DNA from: Pirellulales bacterium
GTDB lineage: Bacteria > Planctomycetota > Planctomycetia > Pirellulales > JAICIG01
Length of the DNA: 14,656 bases
NCBI GenBank assembly: GCA_025924495.1
Contig: JAICIG010000180.1
Span: 1-14,656 of the forward strand
Reading direction: 5' to 3'
The position numbers and the translations under genes are program-made. Of the stretch, positions 1-7,443 are shown piece after piece (positions within the stretch are counted from its first letter, which is position 1; every line of letters starts with the position of its first letter). Below the pieces are notes generated by a model. The model saw only the letters and a list, made by a program, of their open reading frames with translations. It made no database searches and had not been told where the DNA came from.

Positions 1-91
1 CCGCAAGCAAACCATCATCAAGTACACAGGCGCCTCGCCGCACTTCCGCAGCGGCACGCACGAACTTGTCCTGCCAGGACCGAACCAATAG
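1..91 (+). CDS. 3' end of an unidentified protein gene (partial)
   Basis: A reading frame is open from the window edge (first full codon at 2) to a TAG at 89-91. It gives 29 residues that end in SGTHELVLPGPNQ. The composition looks like a protein C-terminus, with a mix of charged and beta-type residues and GC-rich third positions. I cannot assign a family from so little. The gene would run in the same direction as the next gene, with about 240 nt between them. It could also be a chance open frame, because 29 codons without a stop is not rare in GC-rich DNA. Confidence 0.4.
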   Translation, partial: RKQTIIKYTGASPHFRSGTHELVLPGPNQ

Positions 92-331
92 ACGCTAATA
101 CGCGCTAGCTGCCGCTTTTCCCAGGCGTTGCGCAGCGGTTAAAAGGGCCATGGCAAGCCGCGGCTAACCATCACTCTTCCCGATCGGGCGGCGCTGCACA
201 ATCTGGCACAAACGCTGGCCACGCTGCGGACGGCGGGCGGGGGAGTCGGCACCGCATAACAGGCACGTTCAAGCCTTGATTTCAAGGGCCGGATCGTCCA
301 AAATCCAGCCTTCTAGACAGATTAGGGACCA
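92..331. other. Intergenic stretch with one short palindrome
   Basis: No convincing gene is present in these 240 nt. A 39-codon open frame at 143-259 has no start codon and no recognisable product. A near-perfect palindrome at 274-287 (CCTTGA, TT, TCAAGG) lies about 45 nt before the next start codon; it could form a small hairpin or be a protein-binding site. A 10-bp palindrome, AGCCGCGGCT, lies at 156-165. I see no terminator with a T-run after the partial upstream gene. Confidence 0.4.
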
Positions 332-1213
332 GTGGCGAACCTAGACGCGGCCGGTACGGCGGGAGCAAATAAGCAGATGGTGTTCGACCAGATTGAGAAG
401 CTAAAACAAGACTACACCGACAAATACGTCGTGGTCGACGCCAGCCGGCCGGAGCTCGCGCGGTTCCAGGGTTCCACGGGGCGGGTCAAGACGGTCAACA
501 TGAGCGGCCGGGCCTTGGTGGAGTTCGACGCCAATAACAACATCGGCTGGTACGATATCGATCTCGATTACCTGAAGGTCGTCGATCAGCCGTTGCCCAA
601 GCCGGCCGAAAGCCACGAAAAGCCCGCCAAGAAGGAGGCGCCCGCCGCGGCCAAACCGAAGGCGGCTGCCGCCCCTGCCGGCGAAAAGAAACTCTCGCCC
701 TTGGAAATGGCCCGAGCTCAGGGGGCCGCCAAGAAAGGGGACGAGGCGCCAAAAAAGTCGACCGCCGACATCCTGGCGGCAGCCCGAGGCGCCAAGGCCG
801 AAGGGGGCGCCCCGACCGCCGAGAAGAAAAAGCCCAGCACCGCCGATATTCTGGCGGCCGCCCGGGCTAAGCAAGCTCCTGCCGAAGCCAAAGCGGCGGC
901 GCCGGCCCCGGCAAAACCCGCAGCCGAGGCGCCGAAGGCCGCCACCGCGGCCCCCAAAGGCAAGCTCTCCACCGCCGAAATCTTGGCCGCTGCCCGGGCG
1001 AACAAGGGAGAAGCTTCCGCTGTTAAGCCCGCGACTCCGCCCGCCGCCGCGCCGGTTGAAGAACCAGCAGTCACTGCCGTCGAAGAGACCCTTGCCACCG
1101 AGCCTGAACCGGTCGCCGCGGTCGAGAAGCCCGCAGCCGCCAAGTCATCCAGTGGCAAGCTTAATACCACAGCCGACAAGATCGCCTGGTGCCGCAAGCA
1201 CGATAGCAAATAA
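332..1213 (+). CDS. SH3-like head with disordered tail carrying repeated STADILAAAR motifs
   Basis: This is a 293-residue protein of unknown function. The start is a GTG with AGGGA a few bases upstream (324-328); the next in-frame ATG, at 377, would remove only 15 residues. Residues about 30-86 look like a small beta barrel of SH3/KOW type (GSTGRVKTVNMSGRALVEFD). Everything after about 90 is low-complexity Ala/Pro/Lys/Glu and should be disordered. In that tail a short amphipathic motif recurs: LSPLEMARAQG (121-131, degenerate), KSTADILAAARG (142-153), PSTADILAAARA (168-179), KLSTAEILAAARA (210-222) and a divergent terminal copy, KLNTTADKIAWCRK (276-289). There is no signal peptide or membrane segment, so it is probably cytoplasmic. 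The repeats suggest several equivalent docking helices on a flexible linker. This is inference; I do not recognise a named family. Confidence 0.85.
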   Translation: MANLDAAGTAGANKQMVFDQIEKLKQDYTDKYVVVDASRPELARFQGSTGRVKTVNMSGRALVEFDANNNIGWYDIDLDYLKVVDQPLPKPAESHEKPAKKEAPAAAKPKAAAAPAGEKKLSPLEMARAQGAAKKGDEAPKKSTADILAAARGAKAEGGAPTAEKKKPSTADILAAARAKQAPAEAKAAAPAPAKPAAEAPKAATAAPKGKLSTAEILAAARANKGEASAVKPATPPAAAPVEEPAVTAVEETLATEPEPVAAVEKPAAAKSSSGKLNTTADKIAWCRKHDSK

Positions 1214-1271
1214 CGTCTGGCGATCTTCGACATTCTCGCTGATTCTCTGTGGCGATTGAGCGCCGTTTGTT

Positions 1272-1374
1272 GAGCGGTTCTAATGGTGAACCGACTCGTA
1301 ATCCATAGCGCCTTCATTGTCGACTGCTTCTGCCCAGCAGCCGCACGGTCCTCGCTGCCAAGCCAATGAAGGCG
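1272..1374 (+). promoter_or_regulatory. Structured leader: hairpin plus nested long-arm inverted repeat
   Basis: This region lies upstream of the ceramidase-like gene. A first hairpin spans 1272-1297: GAG plus CGGTTC pairs with GAACCG plus CTC around a 7-nt loop and one bulged A. A second structure has perfect 11-nt arms, CGCCTTCATTG (1309-1319) and CAATGAAGGCG (1364-1374). Its 44-nt interior holds a smaller stem, GCAGC (1337-1341) with GCTGC (1354-1358). The element ends about 30 nt before the ATG at 1404 and 16 nt before its Shine-Dalgarno. It could be a cis-acting RNA, a repressor site, or a 3' structure of the preceding gene. There is no T-run to mark a classical terminator. Confidence 0.4.
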
Positions 1375-1403
1375 ATTGGAATTCCACTACAGAGGTTACT
1401 GCC

Positions 1404-2969
1404 ATGCTTCACGCCATTCCAACCGGATTCCCACTGCGAGCTCTACCGCAGGGCAGATGGCGTCTAAGTCTGTTCGGGCTCGTCGTAGCGGCCGCTGCGA
1501 TCGACGGATGGCTCATGACTGGCATTGTTGTGGCCGGTCAACTTCAAGCCGGGGTTGCAAAGGTCGATATTACCGATCGCGAAGCCGGGCCAGTCAACGA
1601 TCCGCTATACGTCAAGGCGCTCGTGCTGAAGTCGGATAACACAACCGCTGCATTGATTACGGTCGATGCCGTCGCGATTGGCGAGATCGGACGGATCAGC
1701 AACGACTACTTGCCGCGCGTCCGTTCGCGACTGGAGAAAGAACTCGGCATACCGTCAACGAACGTGTTGGCCAACGCGAGCCACTGTCATGGCGTTGTCT
1801 GTGCAGACGTCGAGGAACGCACAGTCCAGGCTGTGAAAGCCGCCGCGCAAAATATGGTTCCCGTGAAGATAGGCGCCGGCGCGGGACACGAAGATCGCAT
1901 CATGGAGAACCGGCGGCTCAAGCTGAAAAGCGGTAAAGAGGCGGATGTCCGCCATGCATATTCGCTGCCGCCGGACGACGAGGTCGCCGAAGTCGGACCG
2001 GTTGATCCGGAAATCGGCATCTTACGGTTGGACCGGATGGACGGTCGCACGCTGGCGGTCGTCTACAACTTCGCCTGTCATCCGATTCAAGGAGTCCCCG
2101 GCGGCGCCAATACGGCCGACGTGACGGGCTTTGCCTCGAAGGTGATCGAAGACAATTTGAGCGAAGGGACGATTGCGCTGTTTGTGCAAGGCTGCGGCGG
2201 CGATATCAACCCGGTGATGTACAAGGATGTCGAGCATCCGCGCAGCGGCGAGCCGCTAGGCAACATGCTCGGTCTTAGCACGCTCAAGGCGGTTCGCAAA
2301 ATCGAGTGCCGCGAGGATGACCGGTTGACCGTGCTTAACGAGACCATTGCTCTGCCGCGAGGCGATCGGACGCAGCGCATCTTTGATCTGGAAGCCGAGC
2401 AGCAACGCTTGCTGAAATCGCTGCAGGGCACGAGCCTCAACCTCAAGACGTTCATTCCGCTGTTGGTGAAGTACGACGTATCGGGCGAGTTTCCTTCATA
2501 TTATTCGCACCGCTATTTACACGACGCGGCGCTCGGGCGAGATGATTTCGCCAAGCTCGATGCGGAAAATCGCCGCAACATGAAGGCCTACATGCAGAAC
2601 ATTTTTGTCATGGAGGAACTGACGCGAGTGCAGACCAATCTGGCACTGCTCCGCAAGCACCAAGCCAGCCTCGTTGCTTCCGGAAAGCGCACGATCGACG
2701 TCGAACTGCTCGGCGTCCGCATCGGCGATTTTGTGCTGGCTACCTTCCCCGGCGAACTCACCGTGCGGATCGGGTTGAACATCAAGAAAAACTCGCCGCA
2801 CGAGCGAACTTTCGTCGCCGGCTACACCAACGGCTACATCTACTACGCGCCGACGGCCGAGCAGCTCAAGAATGTCGGCAATGCCCAGGAAGATAGCGAC
2901 TGCATTCTGGCGCCCGAGTGGCAGAAGATGTACGAGGACAAAGCGGCGGAGATGCTGAAAAAGCTTTGA
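1404..2969 (+). CDS. Secreted neutral/alkaline ceramidase-like hydrolase
   Basis: This 521-residue protein resembles the N-terminal domain of neutral/alkaline (non-lysosomal) ceramidases. I chose the ATG at 1404 over a non-ATG extension to 1317 because AGAGG lies 8 nt upstream and an export signal follows directly. A basic region (to about residue 20) precedes hydrophobic residues 21-44, with likely cleavage or anchoring near VVAGQ. Family landmarks are GVAKVDIT (50-57), ASHCHG (125-130), FACHP (223-227), QGCGGDINP (262-270), FPGELT (448-453) and GYTNGYIYY (473-481). By analogy to ceramidase these supply the zinc-binding His, His, Glu and Tyr. The catalytic serine of the family's GDVSPN motif appears replaced (GDINP), and the C-terminal Ig-like domain of true ceramidases is absent. 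Ceramide is therefore probably not the substrate. Planctomycetes carry many such paralogues, usually of unproven activity. It converges with nadA, 14 nt away. Confidence 0.85.
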   Translation: MLHAIPTGFPLRALPQGRWRLSLFGLVVAAAAIDGWLMTGIVVAGQLQAGVAKVDITDREAGPVNDPLYVKALVLKSDNTTAALITVDAVAIGEIGRISNDYLPRVRSRLEKELGIPSTNVLANASHCHGVVCADVEERTVQAVKAAAQNMVPVKIGAGAGHEDRIMENRRLKLKSGKEADVRHAYSLPPDDEVAEVGPVDPEIGILRLDRMDGRTLAVVYNFACHPIQGVPGGANTADVTGFASKVIEDNLSEGTIALFVQGCGGDINPVMYKDVEHPRSGEPLGNMLGLSTLKAVRKIECREDDRLTVLNETIALPRGDRTQRIFDLEAEQQRLLKSLQGTSLNLKTFIPLLVKYDVSGEFPSYYSHRYLHDAALGRDDFAKLDAENRRNMKAYMQNIFVMEELTRVQTNLALLRKHQASLVASGKRTIDVELLGVRIGDFVLATFPGELTVRIGLNIKKNSPHERTFVAGYTNGYIYYAPTAEQLKNVGNAQEDSDCILAPEWQKMYEDKAAEMLKKL

Positions 2970-2983
2970 GCGCGGCGCTTGCT

Positions 2984-4129
2984 TTATTTCACTTCCAGCA
3001 TCCGCTCCAGAGCCACGAGCGACCAGTGCGTCGTCTCGTCGTCCACGCGAATTACATTGACGGGCGTCCCGGCGGCGAGGTTTTCCAGGCTCCAGCAGAG
3101 ATGAGCGAGGTCGATGCGATACATCGTGGCGCACATGCAAACGACCGGGGAGAGGAAATGAATCTCTTGCTCCGGGTGCTCTTGTTTCAAGCGTTGCACC
3201 AAGTGCAGCTCGGTGCCGATGGCCCACTTCGTTCCTGGCGCCGCCGCTTCGATTTCTTTGATGATCTTGCCGGTCGAGCCATAAATGTCGGCTTTGGCCA
3301 CCACCTCGCGCGTGCATTCGGGATGGACCAGAATCTTGATACCCGGGAACTTGGCGCGGAACTGATCGACGTGTTCGGGCCGGAACATGGCATGCACGCT
3401 GCAGTGTCCCTGCCAGAGCAGGACCTTGCTGTTGCGTAGCGCCTCTTCCGTATTTCCGCCGAACTCTTCTGCATGCGGGTTCCAGACGGGCATTTGCTCA
3501 AGCGGAATGCCCATTGCATAGGCCGTGTTACGGCCCAGATGCTGGTCGGGGAAGAACAACACGCGGCGGGTGCGGTTGAAGGCCCACTTAAGCACGGCTG
3601 CGGCATTGCTCGACGTACAGACAATTCCGCCGTGCCGTCCGCAAAACGCCTTCAGGCTCGCCGCCGAATTGATGTAGGTGACCGGAGTAATGTCCTCCGT
3701 GTCGAACACCTCGCCTAGTTCCTGCCAACAACTCTCTACCTGGTCAATTGCCGCCAGGTCGGCCATAGAGCAGCCAGCGGCGATATCTGGTAGCACGACC
3801 GTCACCCGCTCGCCGCCGCGCTCCGCCAGCCGCTCGGGCCGGTTTGCGAGGATATCGGCCGTTTCGGCCATGAAATGGACGCCGCAGAAGGCAATTGCTC
3901 GGCAATCGCCGCTTTTGGCAGCCATCTGGCTAAGCTGGTAGCTGTCGCCGCGGAGGTCGGAAAGCGCGATGACTTCATCTTGCTGGTAGTGATGGCCAAG
4001 GATCAACAGCCGCGAACCCATCTCCGCGCGCACGGCGTTGATGCGTGCGGCGAGCGTCTCGTTATCGAGCGATTTGTAAGGCGCCAGTTCAAACGTGGCA
4101 GCCGAACCGCGGCCTGTCACCGTGCTCAT
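2984..4129 (-). CDS. nadA: Quinolinate synthase NadA
   Basis: NadA condenses iminoaspartate with dihydroxyacetone phosphate to quinolinate in de novo NAD synthesis, in the cytoplasm, using a [4Fe-4S] cluster with three cysteine ligands. The 381-residue protein has the early LGHHYQQDEV motif (44-53), CGVHFMAETA (82-91) and the three expected cysteine sites: AGCSMAD (C120), GHCSVH (C243) and VVCMCATMY (C331 or C333). The length fits the longer NadA type (about 370 residues, as in Bacillus) rather than the short archaeal one. A TTG at 4132 lies directly before the ATG at 4129; I chose the ATG, with AGGA 9 nt upstream on the coding strand. No nadB or nadC is adjacent, so nadA stands alone here, divergent from the SpoA gene and convergent with the ceramidase-like gene. 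Confidence 0.96.
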   Translation of the reverse strand: MSTVTGRGSAATFELAPYKSLDNETLAARINAVRAEMGSRLLILGHHYQQDEVIALSDLRGDSYQLSQMAAKSGDCRAIAFCGVHFMAETADILANRPERLAERGGERVTVVLPDIAAGCSMADLAAIDQVESCWQELGEVFDTEDITPVTYINSAASLKAFCGRHGGIVCTSSNAAAVLKWAFNRTRRVLFFPDQHLGRNTAYAMGIPLEQMPVWNPHAEEFGGNTEEALRNSKVLLWQGHCSVHAMFRPEHVDQFRAKFPGIKILVHPECTREVVAKADIYGSTGKIIKEIEAAAPGTKWAIGTELHLVQRLKQEHPEQEIHFLSPVVCMCATMYRIDLAHLCWSLENLAAGTPVNVIRVDDETTHWSLVALERMLEVK

Positions 4130-4245
4130 CAAAAATGATCCTCGTGCCGTTGGAAATTAGTCGTCGAGATTGCCCCGCCGATGGACTAGTCGCTAGGGGG
4201 CTCACGTGCCCGCCGGCAGCCCGAAGGTCGATTGCCCGCTAATCC

Positions 4246-4274
4246 AGTATATCCCCCGCAGGCGCCCGGGACAG
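4246..4274 (-). promoter_or_regulatory. Candidate sigma-70 promoter for nadA
   Basis: On the minus strand, TATACT (4246-4251, 5 of 6 to the -10 consensus) lies 17 nt after a poor -35, CTGTCC (4269-4274). It would give a leader of about 110 nt before the nadA ATG. The -35 match is weak, so this is only a candidate. Confidence 0.28.
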
Positions 4275-4391
4275 AGGCGGCTGCGTCCGGGCAGAGGGCA
4301 ACGGAATTGGTCAACGTCGATTCGGCTTCTTTCCCAGCTTGCCCCATTTCGTCCTCGTGGCGGCTGCCTCGATACCCCTGGCGCGTCTGGG

Positions 4392-4419
4392 TAAAGTTTA
4401 GCGGCTTTTCATCCGATTC
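4392..4419 (+). promoter_or_regulatory. Candidate sigma-28 (FliA-type) promoter before the SpoA gene
   Basis: TAAAGTTT (4392-4399) matches the enteric sigma-28 -35 consensus exactly. Twelve bases later, TCCGATTC (4412-4419) shares the CCGAT core of the consensus GCCGATAA. The consensus spacer is 11, so the spacing is one base long. It lies about 90 nt upstream of a FliN/FliY-like gene, the kind of gene such a sigma factor controls. That context, not the match alone, makes the call worth noting. Confidence 0.4.
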
Positions 4420-4507
4420 TTAAGATCACGGCATTGCTCCCGACGGCGGGAGGCTGCCGCGGCTACATCGCCGACGCACGGCTTATCGAGACGCATTCTT
4501 TCACGCC

Positions 4508-5443
4508 ATGACGTACCTCGGAAAGGCTCCCGCTGCCGACGTTAAAGCTGCCTGCGAGTCGGGCGCTCTAGAGATTGGCTCCGCCTTGTCCCGGCTGATC
4601 GGAGCCACGGTCGAGGTCGGCGTGCTGCCCGTCGACCAACTGGTGCCAGCTTTTGCCCCGCCCGAATTGCAAGGTCCCGGCCTGATGGTATTGCTCACGC
4701 TGGAGGGCTCCGGCGCGTTGCTCGCACTGCCGGAGTCTTCCGAGCTATTGCCAAGCTGGTATAGCCATCCGGACGGGACCGGCCAAAGCGTTCTGACAAC
4801 GCTGGCTCAAGAGTTGGGCATGCTCGTGCTGCCCGAAGAGTACATGCCCGAGGGTTTCAAGGCCGCTCATGTGGCCAGTCTCGCCGAAGCGATCGAGCGG
4901 GGCGGGGTGGCCGCAGGGGCGAATTTGCTGCCGCTGAAGTTGACGGCGCCCTCGGGCAAGCAGGCCACCATGAGTTTGATCTGGCCTGCAGACCTGCCGG
5001 GAGACGTATTTGCGGCGGAAGCTGCGGAGAGCAAGGCTGCTGCACCTCCAGCCGCCGCGAAACCCGCCCCGCCGGCGCCAGCCGTTGATCTTCCGCCGAC
5101 CGCGCCTCCCCAATTCGCGCCGCGACAAGGGACGGCGCGCCCGGCAGCTCCAGCTTCCTCAATTGAAGAATTGCCAACGTATTCTCGCAGCCTGCTGCGA
5201 ATCAAAGTGCCGGTGATCGTGACGTTGGCGGAGACGAAGCAACCGATTGGCCGCATCGTCGAACTCGGACCGGGCACAATCATCCAGTTCGACAAGTCGT
5301 GCGAGGAGATGCTGTCGCTGCAGGTCGGCGGTCAACCCGTCGCCGAAGGGGAAGCCGTCAAAGTCGGGGACAAATTTGGCATCCGCCTGACGTCGCTCAA
5401 GCTGCCCGGCGAACGCTTCAAGCCCGTAAAAACTCGGCGGTAG
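4508..5443 (+). CDS. FliN/FliY-like flagellar switch protein (SpoA domain)
   Basis: This is a 311-residue protein. Residues about 228-298 form a SpoA (FliM/FliN C-terminal) domain: LLRIKVPVIVTL, then GRIVELGPGTIIQFDK, then VGDKFGIRLTSL, very close to the FliN core. SpoA domains build the flagellar C-ring, or the sorting platform of type III secretion. Residues 1-168 are a separate globular region (LEIGSALSRLIGATVEV at 21-37) recalling the CheC/FliM-like part that precedes the SpoA domain in FliY. A Pro/Ala-rich linker of about 60 residues (169-226) joins them. The layout is therefore FliY-like rather than the short FliN form. The ATG at 4508 has no clear Shine-Dalgarno, but no better in-frame start is seen. 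No other flagellar structural gene is in the window; the chemoreceptor at 5605 is convergent. I leave the symbol empty because fliN, fliY and a secretion role cannot be separated here. Confidence 0.85.
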   Translation: MTYLGKAPAADVKAACESGALEIGSALSRLIGATVEVGVLPVDQLVPAFAPPELQGPGLMVLLTLEGSGALLALPESSELLPSWYSHPDGTGQSVLTTLAQELGMLVLPEEYMPEGFKAAHVASLAEAIERGGVAAGANLLPLKLTAPSGKQATMSLIWPADLPGDVFAAEAAESKAAAPPAAAKPAPPAPAVDLPPTAPPQFAPRQGTARPAAPASSIEELPTYSRSLLRIKVPVIVTLAETKQPIGRIVELGPGTIIQFDKSCEEMLSLQVGGQPVAEGEAVKVGDKFGIRLTSLKLPGERFKPVKTRR

Positions 5444-5470
5444 GCATTGGCTTGCCGCTGTTCTCCTAAA

Positions 5471-5501
5471 ACGCAAGTTTTGCCGTCGGCCAAACTTGCG
5501 T
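5471..5501. terminator. Strong hairpin between convergent genes, likely terminator
   Basis: ACGCAAGTTT (5471-5480) pairs perfectly with AAACTTGCGT (5492-5501). One T/C mismatch follows, then GCC pairs with GGC around a GTC loop. On the minus strand the stem runs into TTTT, so it best fits an intrinsic terminator for the chemoreceptor gene. On the plus strand it lies 28 nt after the SpoA stop codon but has no T-run, so termination there would be weaker. Confidence 0.6.
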
Positions 5502-5604
5502 ACGCCGCCGCCGGGAATGGCTGCTTGTGAACTTGCGCAGCCCTTAGACTTGATTCGGTTGGAGGCGCCGAGCGATCCAGGCGGCGATCATTCACCAAGG
5601 ACCG

Positions 5605-6885
5605 CTAAGGAATAAGGCGATAAGCCTCGATCGCCTTGTGAATCGATTCTGGTTCCGGTTTCGTGCGAATGGAGATATAGCCCACGATCATTCCACGCTC
5701 GTAGCACGGGAACACGTTCGCCTTGACCCAGTAACGCCGGCCGTTCTTCGACCGATTGGCGACATAGCCCTGCCAGAGCTTTCCAGCTTTGATCACGGCC
5801 CAGAGATCGGCGAAGGCCGTTCTCGGCATATCGGGATGCCGAATCGTATTGTGCGGCCGACCAATCAACTCGCCCGGCGAGTATTCGGCGATGTCGTAAA
5901 AACAATTGTTGGCGAAGGTAATTACGCCGCGCGTGTCGGTGGCCGAAATCAATATGTCGTCGGCTTGCAAGACGTATTCCGGCTCGGGAGTGGCAAATCG
6001 CCGCGGCGCTCGGAATGTGCTAGCGTCGACTATGGGCGCCAGACGCTCAAGCGGGTCGAGGCCATGGCCCTGGTTCGACGCGATTAGGGCCAAAAGATAA
6101 GAGAACGTCTTGCCGATTGTGTTGATTTCCTGCACTTCGTTTTCGACGACCGCAGAGGATTGATTAAGTGCGGAGAAGGCTTCAGCCGATTGTCGAAGTC
6201 GCTGAGCAAAACGGTCGGTCTCAACGCCGACGGTCGCGGCGCGGCTGCGGGCAGTCTTAATAGCGGACATCGAAAGGTCCGTCGTCTCGACGGTTCGCGA
6301 GACGCCGAACGACAGCTCAGAAACGGCTTCCGCGATCCGTTCGAGGGTCGTACTGATTTGCTGATTGGCCAGTTTGGTCGTGCCGGCCAGTTCCTTAACT
6401 TCGTGGGCGACGACGGCGAAACCTCGTCCAGCCTCCCCAGCCCGCGCTGCTTCGATGGTTGCGTTCAATGCCAGCAAATTCGTCTGGTCGGCGATTTTGT
6501 TGACGGTCTTCAGCAGTCCGCCAATGGCCGCGATATGAGTTTCAAGCGTTCTGGTTCGCTCACTCACTTGCTCCAATTCTGTCGAACTACCCAGCGCCGC
6601 TTCCAGCACGGAGCTGACGTTCGAGTCGATTTGTTCGACGTTGGCTTGAACCTCCGCCATTCCAGTTAAGATGGAGTTGAAGTCGTCGATGGTGTGCCGG
6701 ATGGCCTTGATCTGGTCGCTGATGGCCTGTGTTGACGATGCAGCCACGTGCGATAGCTTCGTACCCGCAGCCTGAATCATGGCATTACGCAGCGATTCTT
6801 CAGGGAAGTCAACGATCAACTGCTTCGCTTGTGATTTGGTCTGTTTTAGTTCGGTGGCCGAACGCGGAAGCGAGGTGACTGCCAT
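5605..6885 (-). CDS. Soluble chemoreceptor with C-terminal Aer-like PAS domain
   Basis: This 426-residue protein has no membrane segment or signal peptide, so it should be cytoplasmic. Residues about 40-265 are a coiled-coil methyl-accepting signalling domain. Its hairpin tip is intact around 129-167 ([20 protein letters not shown], then [20 protein letters not shown]), the part that contacts CheA and CheW. Residues about 308-408 are a PAS domain of the Aer class, with IRHPDMP (348-354), [17 protein letters not shown] (366-382) and YWVKANVFP (385-393). In E. coli Aer, the RHPDMP Arg/His/Asp and the Trp in the following motif help hold FAD, so redox or oxygen sensing is likely. The domain order (signalling first, PAS last) is the reverse of Aer. 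The ATG has AGGA 10 nt upstream on the coding strand. No cheA, cheW, cheR or cheB is in the window. Confidence 0.92.
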   Translation of the reverse strand: MAVTSLPRSATELKQTKSQAKQLIVDFPEESLRNAMIQAAGTKLSHVAASSTQAISDQIKAIRHTIDDFNSILTGMAEVQANVEQIDSNVSSVLEAALGSSTELEQVSERTRTLETHIAAIGGLLKTVNKIADQTNLLALNATIEAARAGEAGRGFAVVAHEVKELAGTTKLANQQISTTLERIAEAVSELSFGVSRTVETTDLSMSAIKTARSRAATVGVETDRFAQRLRQSAEAFSALNQSSAVVENEVQEINTIGKTFSYLLALIASNQGHGLDPLERLAPIVDASTFRAPRRFATPEPEYVLQADDILISATDTRGVITFANNCFYDIAEYSPGELIGRPHNTIRHPDMPRTAFADLWAVIKAGKLWQGYVANRSKNGRRYWVKANVFPCYERGMIVGYISIRTKPEPESIHKAIEAYRLIP

Positions 6886-7443
6886 GGGCGGAGGTTCCTA
6901 ATATGGTGCGCTCGTAAAGTCAGTCCGCGGGACGGTGGAGGTCTGCGTATTGACGCGACAGTTAGAAGTTCGCACGCCTCGGAGTCCACAATTATTAGCC
7001 TTCTGTTTGCCATAGCGCTCGCGGCCTGCCAAAATTGCGGGTCATTTGTGAGAGTTGTATCAGCGATCCGACACCGCACACTTTGCGCGCTTCGCGTTGT
7101 CACACTCTCCCGGTGGTGAAAGCCACACAGTGACCACGATATCAACTTGATTAGCACTGGGTCCGCGCATTGCCGAGAGGTGTGAGTACGGAGCTTTTGG
7201 GGGGCGGCCGCCTAACGTGAAGACTCTCAATAGCCCGGCCCTGTGCAGAAATGATCTGCGGCGATCGTAGGCAGATGGTTCCGCACTTGGGAGAATTTCG
7301 ACGGGCTCGAGAGCATTCTCTCGCACGATAATATCGGCAGGAAAGATTGCTCCATCCTGCTGGCTGCAAACGGGCCCCGTTTCCGGTACGATGGTAGCTT
7401 GCGTTTATTCATGGCCGGAAGGACCAATTCAAGCAGTCTTGGC
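6886..7443. other. Gene-free stretch between divergent chemoreceptor and pabA genes
   Basis: No frame here gives a recognisable protein. It must hold the promoters of both divergent genes, but I see no convincing -35/-10 pair. Three small inverted repeats are visible: CGCG/CGCG around CTT (7086-7096), a nested pair with outer GTCAC (7099-7103) and GTGAC (7130-7134) enclosing GTGG/CCAC, and CGAGAG/CTCTCG around CATT (7308-7323). The last lies about 120 nt before the pabA start and could be part of a leader. Confidence 0.35.

Noticed and set aside
204..219. Sigma-54-like element: exact TGGCAC -24 half
   Set aside because: The -12 half after 5 nt reads CTGG instead of TTGC, so the essential GC is missing, and no downstream gene context suggests sigma-54 control.
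143..259. 39-codon open frame upstream of the repeat-motif gene
   Set aside because: It has no start codon or ribosome binding site and no family resemblance; this length is expected by chance in GC-rich DNA.
718..1317. Long minus-strand open frame opposite the repeat-motif gene
   Set aside because: It is an Ala/Ser-rich reflection of the Ala/Pro/Lys codons of the real gene and has no domain or credible start context.
2969..2979. AGCGCGGCGCT palindrome between the ceramidase-like gene and nadA as a terminator
   Set aside because: Only a 4-bp stem with a 3-nt loop can form and no solid T-run follows, so it is too weak to call.
4268..4298. Near-direct repeat of CCGGG-A-CAGAGG in the nadA-SpoA gap
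   Set aside because: Two imperfect GC-rich copies about 20 nt apart are not enough to distinguish from chance.
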